A stretch of 64,000 bases of DNA from Methylobrevis albus. Its GTDB lineage: Bacteria > Pseudomonadota > Alphaproteobacteria > Rhizobiales > Pleomorphomonadaceae. Made by a program: the position numbers and the translations under genes. Below, one piece after another: positions 38,498-49,161 of the stretch. Each line of letters opens with the position of its first letter. The first letter of the stretch is position 1. The DNA lies in contig NZ_JADZLT010000040.1 in the NCBI RefSeq assembly GCF_015904235.1, positions 186,001 through 250,000 of the forward strand. The letters run 5' to 3'. Under the pieces are notes generated by a model that was not told the origin of the DNA, ran no database searches, and saw nothing but the letters and a program-made list of their open reading frames with translations.

Positions 38498-39988
38498 ATG
38501 ACCAGTCGCATCATCGTCGTCGATACCTTCGACTACGTCGTCTTCGGCGGCACCGGCGATCTCGCCCGCCGCAAGCTGCTGCCGGCCCTCTACCATCGCG
38601 ACATCGACGGTCAGATCCCGGACGGGGCCCGCATCATCGGCGTCTCGCGCCGGCCGCAGTCGAACAAGGCGTACCGGGCGGAGGTGCAGGCGGCGCTGGA
38701 GGCGCATCTGCGTCGTGAGGAGCTCGACAAGAAGGCGGTCGACAAGTTCCTGTCGCGCATCCACTACGTCGCCTGCGACGCGACCACCGACACCGGCTGG
38801 CCTGACCTCGTCGCCCTGCTCGACGAGGGCAAGGACCGCGTCCGCGCCTTCTACCTCGCTACCGGTCCCGACCTGTTCGGCCCGATCTGCGAGCATATCG
38901 GCCGGCACGGCCTCGTTACGGAAAACACGCGCGTCGTGGTGGAAAAGCCGCTCGGCAAGAACCTCAAGTCGGCGCGGGCGACCAACGACGCGGTCGGCCG
39001 GGTGTTCCCGGAAGACCAGATCTACCGCATCGACCATTATCTCGGCAAAGAGACGGTGCAGAACCTGATGGCGCTGCGCTTCGCCAACGCGCTGTTCGAG
39101 CCGCTCTGGAACAACGCCCACATCGAGCATGTTCAGATCACGGTGGCGGAATCGATCGGCGTCGAGGGTCGCGGCGACTACTACGACACCTCCGGCGCGC
39201 TGCGCGACATGGTGCAGAACCATATCCTGCAGCTGCTCTGCCTCGTCGCCATGGAGGCGCCGTCGTCGATGGACGCGGACGCCGTGCGCGACGAGAAGCT
39301 GAAGGTGCTGAAGTCGCTGAAGCCGATCGGCCCGCACAACGTCAGCCACCTCACGGTGCGCGGCCAGTACCGCGCCGGGGTCAACCAGTCGGGCACGGTG
39401 CCGGGCTACATCGACGAGATCACCAACAAGACGAGCCGGACCGAGACGTTCGTCGCGATCAAGGCCGAGGTGAGCAACTGGCGCTGGGCGGGGGTGCCGT
39501 TCTATCTGCGCACCGGCAAGCGCCTCGCCAACCGCGTCTCGGAGATCGTCGTCGCCTTCCGCGAGATCCCGCACTCGATCTTCGGCGACGGCGAGCCGAT
39601 CCCGGCCAACGAGCTGGTGATCCGGCTGCAGCCCGACGAGGGCGTCAAGCTCTGGCTGCAGATCAAGGATCCCGGTCCCGGCGGCATGCGCCTGAAGCGG
39701 GTGCCGCTCGACATGAGCTTCGCCTCGGCGTTCAAGGTGCGCAACCCGGATGCCTACGAGCGGCTGCTGCTCGACGTCATCCGCGGCAACGCCACCTTGT
39801 TCATGCGCCGCGACGAGGTCGAGGCGGCGTGGACCTGGGTCGACCCGATCCTCGACGCCTGGGCGGCGAGCGAGAAGGCGCCGAAGCCCTATATGGCCGG
39901 GTCCTGGGGGCCCGACGAAGCGCGCGATCTGATCCGGTTCGACAATCCGACGCGCGAATGGCACGAGAAATCGCTGAGCGCGGAATGA
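38498..39988 (+). CDS. zwf: Glucose-6-phosphate 1-dehydrogenase
   Basis: Oxidises glucose 6-phosphate to 6-phosphogluconolactone with NAD(P)+. 496 residues. Nucleotide-binding FGGTGDLARRKLLPALYHRD near the start, active-site RIDHYLGKETVQNLMALRFAN around residue 180, and FYLRTGKRL with VAFREIPHSIF later. The ATG at 38498 has AAGGAG seven bases upstream; an in-frame ATG at 38435 is less likely. First gene of the zwf-pgl-edd unit. Confidence 0.96.
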   Translation: MTSRIIVVDTFDYVVFGGTGDLARRKLLPALYHRDIDGQIPDGARIIGVSRRPQSNKAYRAEVQAALEAHLRREELDKKAVDKFLSRIHYVACDATTDTGWPDLVALLDEGKDRVRAFYLATGPDLFGPICEHIGRHGLVTENTRVVVEKPLGKNLKSARATNDAVGRVFPEDQIYRIDHYLGKETVQNLMALRFANALFEPLWNNAHIEHVQITVAESIGVEGRGDYYDTSGALRDMVQNHILQLLCLVAMEAPSSMDADAVRDEKLKVLKSLKPIGPHNVSHLTVRGQYRAGVNQSGTVPGYIDEITNKTSRTETFVAIKAEVSNWRWAGVPFYLRTGKRLANRVSEIVVAFREIPHSIFGDGEPIPANELVIRLQPDEGVKLWLQIKDPGPGGMRLKRVPLDMSFASAFKVRNPDAYERLLLDVIRGNATLFMRRDEVEAAWTWVDPILDAWAASEKAPKPYMAGSWGPDEARDLIRFDNPTREWHEKSLSAE

Positions 39989-40010
39989 CGCGCGCCGCGG
40001 GAGGACGCTG

Positions 40011-40700
40011 ATGGACCTGCGCACGTTCGACAACGCCGACGACCTTGCGGTCGCCCTCGTCGCCTTCGTGGCGGAAGGCATCGCCGAGCGGATTGAAACG
40101 CTGGGCGCGGCCGCGATCGCGCTCTCCGGCGGGCGCACGCCGACGCGGTTCTTCCGCGCGCTGTCGGCCTACGACCTCGACTGGGAGCGCGTGACCGTCA
40201 CCCTCGTCGACGAGCGCTGGGTGCCGGAGACCTCCGAGCGCTCCAACGCCGCGCTGCTCCGGGCCAACCTGATGCAGGGCCGGGCGGCCGCGGCGCGCTT
40301 CGTGCCGCTCTACGCCGACGCGCCGACGCCGGAGGAGGGGATGGCCGCGGTGGATCTCGCGATCGCCGAACTGCCGATGCCGTTCGCGGCGGTGGTGCTC
40401 GGCATGGGCGACGACGGGCACACCGCGTCGTTCTTTCCCGGCGGCGACCGGCTGGCCGACTGCCTCGATCCGGAGGGCACCGACGTGGTGCTGCCGATCC
40501 GGGCGCCGGCAGCCGGCGAGCCGCGGGTGACCTTTACCCTGCCGCAGATCCTCGCCTCCGACCGCATTGCCCTCCACATCGAAGGGGCGGTCAAGCGGGC
40601 GGTGCTCGACGCGGCGATGGCCGAGGGCGACATCGAGGAGATGCCGATCCGCGGCGTGCTCTGGTCCGCGACACCGCCGACCGTATTCTGGTGCCCGTGA
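40011..40700 (+). CDS. pgl: 6-phosphogluconolactonase
   Basis: Hydrolyses 6-phosphogluconolactone to 6-phosphogluconate. 229 residues of the DevB/SOL type. Seen: AAIALSGGRTPTRFFRAL, VTLVDERWVPETSERSNAALLR, and VVLGMGDDGHTASFFPGG. GGAGGA precedes the ATG, 22 bases after zwf, so the two are cotranscribed. Confidence 0.94.
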   Translation: MDLRTFDNADDLAVALVAFVAEGIAERIETLGAAAIALSGGRTPTRFFRALSAYDLDWERVTVTLVDERWVPETSERSNAALLRANLMQGRAAAARFVPLYADAPTPEEGMAAVDLAIAELPMPFAAVVLGMGDDGHTASFFPGGDRLADCLDPEGTDVVLPIRAPAAGEPRVTFTLPQILASDRIALHIEGAVKRAVLDAAMAEGDIEEMPIRGVLWSATPPTVFWCP

Positions 40701-40804
40701 CCGGCCGGCGCCCGACGGCGCCGCGCTGACCGGCCGCAGGCAGACAACAGCAAGCAATTTCACCGGCGCCCCCGCGCCGGCACCCGATCGAAGGAGGCCG
40801 ACCC

Positions 40805-42622
<1,818 letters not shown>

Positions 42623-42743
42623 GGCGAGCGTTCGGCGGCTACCGCGGGCGCAAGCCTGTGGTCCCGCGCGGACGGCGTACGTACTATCACTTACCAGCAA
42701 AAAATCACTGCCCCTCCATCAATGTTGGATGCATTCTCCCCCC

Positions 42744-42764
42744 GATACACGTTCTCGGTGTATC
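42744..42764. promoter_or_regulatory. Inverted repeat just before the GH19 gene
   Basis: GATACAC (42744-42750) and GTGTATC (42758-42764) pair perfectly across GTTCTCG. The right arm ends only a few bases before the AGGAG ribosome site of the next gene. It could be an operator or an mRNA hairpin affecting translation. The 158-base gap around it is clearly AT-richer than the window average. Confidence 0.5.
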
Positions 42765-42780
42765 AGACAGGAGATGTCCG

Positions 42781-43584
42781 ATGCTTACGCTCGATGCCGA
42801 TTTATTACGGGTGATCGCGCCGAAAGTTACGGGTACGAGGGCGGTCAGGCAGGCTGAAATCATCGCCGACGTGGGCGCGGCGCTGGAAGACACATTGGAA
42901 TACTACGATATTTTCTCACGAATCCGCATTGCGCATTTTCTGGCGCAGATTGCCCACGAGTGCGATGGCTTTTGCACGACCGAGGAGTACGCCAGCGGCA
43001 AGGACTATGAAGGGCGGCTCGACCTCGGCAACACCCAGAAGGGCGATGGAGTGAGATTCAAGGGCCGGGGGCTGCTGCAACTGACCGGCAGGTTCAACTA
43101 TGCCGCAATGTCCGATACGCTCGGCATCGATCTCGTTGCGGACCCGCACCTCGCGGCCGAGCCGGTGACGTCGTTGAAGATCGCCGGCGAATACTGGAAG
43201 AGCCGCAAGATCAATGTGGCGGCCGACGCCGACGACCTGATCACGGTGACCAGAAAGGTCAATGGTGGTCTTAGGGGGCTGGCGGAGCGCCAAGCCTATC
43301 TCGCCAAGGCCAAGGTAGCGCTTGCCGGCAAGAGGGCGGAGCATATCGCCAATCCGTCCGGCGGCATGCCGGTCCTTCATCGGGGCCTAAGGGGTGATGC
43401 CGTCGAAGTCCTGCAGCGGCGCTTGCGGGCGCAGGGCTACCTCGTCGCAATCGATGGCGACTTCGGGCCGGGGACCGAAACGGCGGTTCGGCACTTTCAG
43501 GCGACCCGCAGCCTCAAGGTCGACGGCATCGTGGGCCCTTCCACCTGGGGCGCGCTGCCCGACGAACTGGCGCAGGCGGCCTGA
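42781..43584 (+). CDS. GH19 lysozyme/chitinase-like enzyme with peptidoglycan-binding domain
   Basis: 267 residues, no signal peptide. N-terminal GH19 domain (about 1-185) with [21 protein letters not shown], holding the usual catalytic Glu residues, and [17 protein letters not shown]-terminal PG_binding_1 domain (about 198-262): [39 protein letters not shown]. This architecture is that of phage-type endolysins carried in bacterial genomes. AGGAG precedes the ATG. Base composition is less GC-rich than the edd gene, suggesting transfer. No holin or phage genes adjoin it, though an unknown two-TM protein lies 1 kb away. Confidence 0.87.
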   Translation: MLTLDADLLRVIAPKVTGTRAVRQAEIIADVGAALEDTLEYYDIFSRIRIAHFLAQIAHECDGFCTTEEYASGKDYEGRLDLGNTQKGDGVRFKGRGLLQLTGRFNYAAMSDTLGIDLVADPHLAAEPVTSLKIAGEYWKSRKINVAADADDLITVTRKVNGGLRGLAERQAYLAKAKVALAGKRAEHIANPSGGMPVLHRGLRGDAVEVLQRRLRAQGYLVAIDGDFGPGTETAVRHFQATRSLKVDGIVGPSTWGALPDELAQAA

Positions 43585-43661
43585 CGGTACGATCGGCTGG
43601 CGCGGCGCGAGCAGGAGATGAAGCGATTTACCGCCGAACTCGTATCGCTTATGTCGGTTCG

Positions 43662-44540
43662 ATGACAGGTGAACCCCATTCGCCCCGGCGCAGGCCAATC
43701 GCCAATTCAGCCGACGCCCTCGCTGCCGGCTTCACGATCGGGGCGTCCGACACCGCCGCCCCGGAGATCGTCGCCCGCGCGGACGCGCCGGGCCCGCGCA
43801 TCGAGCGTCTCGCGCGGGACGGCCGCACCTTGTGGATCAAGCGGCCGGCGCGTGACGACCGGCCGGTCTGGCTGGCGGCGCAGCGTGTGCTGGCGCGCCT
43901 GGTGCCGCTCGATTTCCTGAAACCCGCGCCGGGTCTCGACGGCGCCGGAGCGATCGCGCGCGAGGTCGGCATGATCACGGCGCTGCGCGCCGGCGGCTTT
44001 CACGTGCCGGAGATCGTCTACGCCTCGAGCCGGGCGATCGTGCTCGGCGACCTCGGGCCGACGATCGCCGCCATTGCCCGCGATGCGCGGGCGAGCGGCG
44101 ACCGGGGGGACCTGCGCGCCGCGCTGTTACTGGCCTCCGCAGCGCTCGCCCGGTTGCACGCCGCCGGCCATGTGCACGGCCGGCCGAGCCTGCGCGACTT
44201 CACCTTCGACGGCGAAACGGTCGGCTTCCTCGACTTCGAGGAAATGCCGACGGCGGTGATGCCGTTCGCGGTGGCGGCCGCGCGCGATGTCTGGCTGTGG
44301 TCGATCCAGGTGTTTCACGCGATGGGGCCGGACGACACCGAAGCGATCCTGCGCACCTATGTCGCCGGTGTGCGCCCGGACGTCGAGGCGGAGCTGAAGC
44401 GCGCCCTGCGCCTGCTCGCCCCGGTCGCGCGCGCGCTGAACCGCCCGGTGACGCGGTTCGGAAACCGCGAGCTGCGGCGGTCCGTGGGCGGGACGCTGGT
44501 GCTCGCGCGGCTGCTGGCGGAGCGGGGCGTAGCTGCCTGA
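43662..44540 (+). CDS. Kinase-fold protein, lipopolysaccharide (Kdo) kinase-like
   Basis: 292 residues. Kinase-fold landmarks: ATP-binding Lys candidate in LWIKRPARD, catalytic-loop-like HVHGRPSLRDFTFDGE (in place of HGDLxxxN) and metal-binding FLDFEEMP (in place of DFG/DFD). WaaP/Kdo-kinase and BUD32-like proteins share this pattern. The target could be a lipid sugar or a protein. No ribosome site is evident; the ATG at 43662 is the best available. High GC like the genome core, unlike the flanking genes. Confidence 0.72.
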   Translation: MTGEPHSPRRRPIANSADALAAGFTIGASDTAAPEIVARADAPGPRIERLARDGRTLWIKRPARDDRPVWLAAQRVLARLVPLDFLKPAPGLDGAGAIAREVGMITALRAGGFHVPEIVYASSRAIVLGDLGPTIAAIARDARASGDRGDLRAALLLASAALARLHAAGHVHGRPSLRDFTFDGETVGFLDFEEMPTAVMPFAVAAARDVWLWSIQVFHAMGPDDTEAILRTYVAGVRPDVEAELKRALRLLAPVARALNRPVTRFGNRELRRSVGGTLVLARLLAERGVAA

Positions 44541-44587
44541 GCTCGGGGCTGCGGCGAATGCCCTGCCGGACATCCGCCGCATCCGCG

Positions 44588-45346
44588 TCAGTTGGTGAGC
44601 TTCACGACGTTCGCCTTGAGCTCCTTCGCCTTGCGAATGCCGTCGAGCTGGTCGTGCCAGTAGGAACTGCCGGCGGCGGCGGAGATGCCGGTGATGATGG
44701 TGCCAACGGGACCTTTCAGTCGATTGAGAAATTCAGTGAGGGCTGCGTAGGAGACCTCGTTGCCCGCCTGTCCAGCTTCACCGACTGCTGCCGGGTCGGG
44801 TGGGGTCGAAGCGCCGGCGCCGAGCGCGTCCAACGCGATCTGGAACACATTGAAATCAGCGAGCAAGGCAAGCACGATCCCGACGGCGGCAGAAATCAGC
44901 CGGATAATCCAGATGCGCAGCTGCTCACGCTGATCGTATTGCGCCTGAAACTTGGCGATCGCGGCTTTCGTCTTGCCAGCCAGCAGCAGCAGCTGTTCCT
45001 CGGTCGCGTCGGGACCCATCAGTCCGACAAGGTCCGTCTTGAGCTGGGCGGCGATGGCCTTCTTGTCCGTCACTGCCCCGATCGCCTCCTTTGCGGTGGC
45101 TTCCAGTGCGGCGATCTGGGCGGTGATCCGTGCCTTCGCCGTCGCGTTCTGGGGCAGGAACTCGGTCGAGAGTTTCAATGCATCCTCGATCGAGACTTCC
45201 GACGACAGCGACACCTTCTTGAACATTTCGTAGCCGGCGAGCTGGTTCAGAAAGCCCCGGATGGCCTCCATGATCGCCTCGACCACCGTCGAGAAAAACA
45301 ACATCAGGAATACGAGCAACCCCAAAGTCCCCAGCGCCTGATCCAT
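44588..45346 (-). CDS. Membrane protein of unknown function, two TM segments
   Basis: 252 residues, not assigned to a family. One hydrophobic segment at the N-terminus (TLGLLVFLMLFFSTVVEAIM), a central region of about 110 residues rich in Ala, Lys and Gln likely to be helical or coiled-coil, a second segment (IIRLISAAVGIVLALLADF) near residue 170, and a C-terminal part ending SSYWHDQLDGIRKAKEL. The start at 45346 has a G-rich ribosome site; upstream ATGs at 45376 and 45394 lack one. Less GC-rich than average. Convergent with the kinase-fold gene. Confidence 0.65.
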   Translation of the reverse strand: MDQALGTLGLLVFLMLFFSTVVEAIMEAIRGFLNQLAGYEMFKKVSLSSEVSIEDALKLSTEFLPQNATAKARITAQIAALEATAKEAIGAVTDKKAIAAQLKTDLVGLMGPDATEEQLLLLAGKTKAAIAKFQAQYDQREQLRIWIIRLISAAVGIVLALLADFNVFQIALDALGAGASTPPDPAAVGEAGQAGNEVSYAALTEFLNRLKGPVGTIITGISAAAGSSYWHDQLDGIRKAKELKANVVKLTN

Positions 45347-45608
45347 GACCGCCCCCCAAGATAGCGATGCCCCCATAGCGGGAGTCTCGATCATACAAGA
45401 CACGTATTGCGCGTGAAGAGGGATTTTGCGGTTGATCGCGGTCGGTGATTGCGGGGCGAGCCGCCCGCGCAAATCATGGCCGCTCTCCGGCATCCGTGGT
45501 TGCCCGCTGCGACCGAGCGGTTATATCTCGCTTATCGATAGGCGCGCCGCCGCGACCCCCTCCGTCCTTTCCCCTTCCGGGTTCCCGAAGGCTCCAAGAA
45601 GGTTCCCC

Positions 45609-47909
45609 ATGTCAGCACCGCTCACGCCCAAGTTCGGCATCGGCGCCCCCGTGCGCCGCCGCGAGGATGCGGCCCTGATCACAGGGCACGGCAGCTTCAC
45701 CGGCGACATCACGCCGGCGGACTGCCTGCACGCCGTGGTGCTGCGCTCGCCGATGGCGCATGCGCGTTTCACGATCGGCGACCTTGCCGCCGTGCGGGCG
45801 ATGCCGGGCGTGCATGTCGTCTGGACGGCGGACGACATCGGCGATCTCGCCGCGATGCCGACCAAGGCGTTCCCGAAGCAGGCGAACGGCCAGCCGATCC
45901 GGGTGCCGCGCCATCCGGTGCTGGCGGAGGGCACCGTGCGCCATGTCGGCGATCCGGTCGCCTTCGTCGTGGCCGACAGTGTCGTCGCGGCGCGCGATGC
46001 GGCCGAGGCGATCGAGGTCGCCTACGACGGCCTGCCGGCGATCGTCGACACCGGCGCGGCGCTGGACGACGGCGCCACCCTCGTCTGGCCGGAGCACGGC
46101 ACCAATCTCGCCTTCGAGCACCATCTCGGCGACCGGGCCGCCACGGCGGCGGCGTTCGCGCGGGCCGACAGGGTGGTGGACCTCACCATCCTCAACAACC
46201 GCCTCGTCGCCAACTACATGGAAACCCGCGCCGCGATCGCGGACTACGACGCGGCGAGCGGTCGCTGGACGCTGACCGCCGGCACCCAGGGCGGCCACGG
46301 CATCCGCGACGTGCTCGCCAAGGACATCCTGAAGGTCGACCGGTCGCGCATCCGCGTGGTGACGCCCGACGTCGGCGGCGGCTTCGGCACCAAGGCGTTC
46401 GTCTACGCGGAATACCCGCTGCTGATGCGCGCCGCCGAGCAACTCGGCCGGCCGGTGAAGTGGGTCGCCGACCGCAACGACCATTTCGTCGCCGACGCGC
46501 ACGGCCGCGACAACGTCACCACCGCCAAGCTGGCGCTGGACGCCGACGGCCGCTTCCTCGCCCTCGAGATCGATCTCGTCGCGGCGATGGGCGCCTACCT
46601 GCACCAGTTCGGACCTTACATTCCCTGCCTCGGCGTCACCATGTCGACCGGGCTCTACGACATCGGCGCGATCGACGTCACCGTGCGCGGCGTCTACACC
46701 CACACCACGCCGACGGACGCCTATCGCGGCGCCGGGCGGCCGGAGGCGGCCTATCTGATCGAGCGCCTCGTCGACGTCGCGGCGCAGGAGACCGGGCTCG
46801 ACCCGGTGGAGATCCGCAAGCGCAACTTCGTCGCCACCGCCGCGCTGCCCTACAAGACGGTGACCGGGCGGCTCTACGACACCGGCGAGTTTTCCGGCCA
46901 CCTCGACAAGGCGCTGGAACTCGCCGACCGCGACGGCTTTGCCGCGCGCAAGGCGGCGAGCGCGGCCGAGGGCAAGCTGCGCGGCTTCGGCTTTGCCACC
47001 TATATCGAGGCCTGCGCCTTCGCCGGCTCCGAGGAGGCGAACGTCACGCTGAACCCCGACGGCAGCGCGACCCTGTTCATCGGCACCCAGACCAACGGCC
47101 AGGGCCACGCCACCGCCTATGGCCAGGTGATCGCCGGCTACCTCGGCATCGATCTCGACAAGGTCGAGACCGTGCAGGGCGACACCGACCGGGTGCGCGT
47201 CGGCGGCGGCACCGGCGGCTCGCGCTCGATCCCGCTCGGCCTCGCCTCGGTCGACATCGCCTCGAAGGTGCTGGTGGAGAACATCCGCCAGCTCGCCGCC
47301 GACCGGCTCGAAGCGGCGCCCGGCGACATCGAGCTCGAAGGCGGCAGCGTCCGCGTCGTCGGCACCGACCGTTCGCTCAGCCTCGCCGACCTCGCGGCCG
47401 GCACGCCGGACCCGGAAAAGCTGAAGGCGCACGGCAATTTCGAGCAGGAAGAGTGCACCTACCCGAACGGGACGCACGTCTGCGAGCTCGAGATCGACCC
47501 GGAGACCGGCACGACCACGATCGCCCGCTACACCATCGTCGACGACTTCGGCGTGACCGTGAATCCGCTGCTGCTCGCCGGCCAGGTGCATGGCGGCGTG
47601 GCGCAGGGCATCGGCCAGGCGCTGCTCGAAAACACCGTCTATGACGGCGACGGCCAGCTGCTGACCGCGACCTTCCTCGACTACACCATGCCGCGCGCCG
47701 ACGATTTCCCGATGTTCGACTTCAACACCCGCAACGTGCCCTCGACGACCAACCTGCTCGGCATCAAGGGTGCCGGGGAGGCGGGCACGATCGGCGCGGC
47801 GCCGGCGGTGATGAACGCGGTGGTCGACGCGCTGTCGGACGCCGGCATCCGCCACATCGACATGCCGGCGACGCCGTCCCGCATCTGGCAGGCGCTGTCG
47901 GCCGCCTGA
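45609..47909 (+). CDS. Molybdopterin-binding large subunit, CoxL form II-like
   Basis: 766-residue catalytic subunit of the xanthine dehydrogenase/CO dehydrogenase family. Seen: IGAPVRRREDAALITGHGSFTGDI, VGGGFGTKAFVYAEYPLL, the active loop AYRGAGRPEAAY, which is the form II (not CO-oxidising form I, AYRCSFR) signature, GTQTNGQGHATAYGQV, and the catalytic Glu in IKGAGEAGTIGAAP. It needs an iron-sulfur small subunit and an FAD medium subunit, neither of which adjoins it. Substrate probably an aldehyde or N-heterocycle. Confidence 0.9.
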   Translation: MSAPLTPKFGIGAPVRRREDAALITGHGSFTGDITPADCLHAVVLRSPMAHARFTIGDLAAVRAMPGVHVVWTADDIGDLAAMPTKAFPKQANGQPIRVPRHPVLAEGTVRHVGDPVAFVVADSVVAARDAAEAIEVAYDGLPAIVDTGAALDDGATLVWPEHGTNLAFEHHLGDRAATAAAFARADRVVDLTILNNRLVANYMETRAAIADYDAASGRWTLTAGTQGGHGIRDVLAKDILKVDRSRIRVVTPDVGGGFGTKAFVYAEYPLLMRAAEQLGRPVKWVADRNDHFVADAHGRDNVTTAKLALDADGRFLALEIDLVAAMGAYLHQFGPYIPCLGVTMSTGLYDIGAIDVTVRGVYTHTTPTDAYRGAGRPEAAYLIERLVDVAAQETGLDPVEIRKRNFVATAALPYKTVTGRLYDTGEFSGHLDKALELADRDGFAARKAASAAEGKLRGFGFATYIEACAFAGSEEANVTLNPDGSATLFIGTQTNGQGHATAYGQVIAGYLGIDLDKVETVQGDTDRVRVGGGTGGSRSIPLGLASVDIASKVLVENIRQLAADRLEAAPGDIELEGGSVRVVGTDRSLSLADLAAGTPDPEKLKAHGNFEQEECTYPNGTHVCELEIDPETGTTTIARYTIVDDFGVTVNPLLLAGQVHGGVAQGIGQALLENTVYDGDGQLLTATFLDYTMPRADDFPMFDFNTRNVPSTTNLLGIKGAGEAGTIGAAPAVMNAVVDALSDAGIRHIDMPATPSRIWQALSAA

Positions 47910-48029
47910 TCCCCGCCGCGGCGGGCTTCGGCCGGCCGCGACCAACGGAAGACGGCGGCCGTGACGCGATCGCGGCCGCCCCCGGGACGGACGGCGCCAC
48001 GCCGGCCGGTCCCTTGGGAGCGAAGTCCC

Positions 48030-48950
48030 GTGTCCGGTCCCCTGCTCGGCGTCACGCTCAAGATCGCCGCCACCTTCGCCTTCACCCTGATGGTGACACT
48101 GGTGAAGCTGGTGGCGGACCGGCTGCCGGTCGGGGAGGTGGTGTTCGCGCGCTCGGCGCTCGGCCTGATCCCGGTGCTGCTGATGCTCGCCTGGCAGCGG
48201 GAGCTGCCGCGGGCACTCAGGACCAGCCATCCGGGCGGCCATTTCCTGCGCGCCATCGTCGGCACCACCAGCATGTTCTTCTGGTTCGCCTCGCTGGCGC
48301 TGTTGCCGCTGCCGGATGCCACCGCGATCAACTACGCCGGTCCGCTGATCTGCACCGCGCTGGCGGCGATCCTGCTCGGCGAGAAGGTGCGGGCCTACCG
48401 CTGGTCGGCGGTGACGATCGGCTTCCTCGGCGTGCTCGTGGTGCTGTCGCCGCATCTCGGCGGCTTCACCTCCGGCCGGCTCGACGGCGCGGCGGTCGGC
48501 GCGCTCTATGCGCTCGGCTCGGCGTTCTTTGCGGCCCTCGCCATGGTGACGATCCGCCGCCTGACCGCGACCGAGGGCACCGGCGCCATCGTGTTCTACT
48601 TCTCCGGCTCCGCCGCGCTGTTGGCGCTCACCACGGCGCCGTTCGGCTGGGTGATGCCGAGCGCCGGCGACGCGCTGATCCTGCTCTGCATCGGCCTCAC
48701 CGGCGGCGTCGGCCAGGTGCTGATGACCCAGAGCTACCGCCACGCCGAAGCCTCGGTGATCGCGCCGTTCGACTACACCAGCATGATCTGGGTGATCCTG
48801 CTCGGCATCCTCGTCTTCGACGAGATCCCGACCCTCACCGTGCTCGCCGGCTCCGCCATCGTGGTCGCCGCCGGCATCTTCGTCATCTGGCGCGAACGCC
48901 AGCTCGGCATCGAGCGGGCGCGGGCGCGCAAGGCGAATACGCCGTCGTGA
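48030..48950 (+). CDS. DMT-superfamily (EamA) transporter
   Basis: 306 residues, ten membrane helices in two EamA repeats. Seen: ATFAFTLMVTLVKLVADRLPVGEVVFAR, LLPLPDATAINYAGPLICTALAAILLGEKV and the second-repeat counterpart AEASVIAPFDYTSMIWVILLGILVFDE. GTG at 48030 is preferred, having GGGAG about nine bases before it. Substrate unknown. Followed directly by the thiamine operon control region; no sign that it belongs to it. Confidence 0.85.
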   Translation: MSGPLLGVTLKIAATFAFTLMVTLVKLVADRLPVGEVVFARSALGLIPVLLMLAWQRELPRALRTSHPGGHFLRAIVGTTSMFFWFASLALLPLPDATAINYAGPLICTALAAILLGEKVRAYRWSAVTIGFLGVLVVLSPHLGGFTSGRLDGAAVGALYALGSAFFAALAMVTIRRLTATEGTGAIVFYFSGSAALLALTTAPFGWVMPSAGDALILLCIGLTGGVGQVLMTQSYRHAEASVIAPFDYTSMIWVILLGILVFDEIPTLTVLAGSAIVVAAGIFVIWRERQLGIERARARKANTPS

Positions 48951-48995
48951 GACCGGGACGGCCGGGGCCGGGCACTTCGCCGGCATATCGTTTCC

Positions 48996-49024
48996 TTGAC
49001 ATCGGGGCATCGCAGTCACACATT
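48996..49024 (+). promoter_or_regulatory. Candidate promoter of the thiamine operon
   Basis: TTGACA (48996-49001) is a perfect -35 box, with CACATT (49019-49024) 17 bases on as a weak -10. Transcription would then start only a few bases before the TPP riboswitch, as is normal. Confidence 0.5.
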
Positions 49025-49031
49025 CCGGGCA

Positions 49032-49107
49032 GTGACGAGGGGCGCCCTAACGGGCTGAGACGCACCCTTAGAACCTGATCTGGATCGTGCCAGCGGAGGG
49101 ACGTCAC
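49032..49107 (+). ncRNA. TPP riboswitch (THI element)
   Basis: Contains the conserved aptamer core in order: GGGCGCCCTAACGGGCTGAGA, the ACCCTTAGAACCTGATCTGG segment, and TGCCAGCGGAGGGA. The closing stem P1 is GTGACG (49032-49037) with CGTCAC (49102-49107). It binds thiamine pyrophosphate and should switch off the downstream thiO-S-G-E genes when the cofactor is plentiful. Confidence 0.97.
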
Positions 49108-49134
49108 CGGTTTCGAGCCTTCGCGGTTCGTGCT

Positions 49135-49157
49135 GCCCTCCGCCATATGCCGAGGGC
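49135..49157 (+). promoter_or_regulatory. Ribosome-site hairpin, riboswitch expression platform
   Basis: GCCCTC (49135-49140) pairs perfectly with GAGGGC (49152-49157), which contains the ribosome site for a TTG start at 49162. The end of the aptamer carries GGAGGG (49095-49100), which can pair instead with CCCTCC (49136-49141) and free the ribosome site. These two pairings exclude each other, giving a translational switch. Confidence 0.75.
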
Positions 49158-49161
49158 TGTT

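Noticed and set aside
42781-45346. A prophage
   Set aside because: Only an endolysin-like gene is recognisable; no integrase, capsid, portal, tail or terminase gene and no attachment-site repeats were seen.
45609-47909. Carbon monoxide dehydrogenase
   Set aside because: The active loop is AYRGAGR, the form II signature, not the AYRCSFR of true CO dehydrogenase, and no coxM/coxS is adjacent.
45612-49019. A 1135-codon open frame on the minus strand
   Set aside because: It lies opposite the CoxL-like and DMT genes. Its translation is a run of Arg, His, Asp and Gly typical of antisense frames in high-GC DNA, with no family motif.
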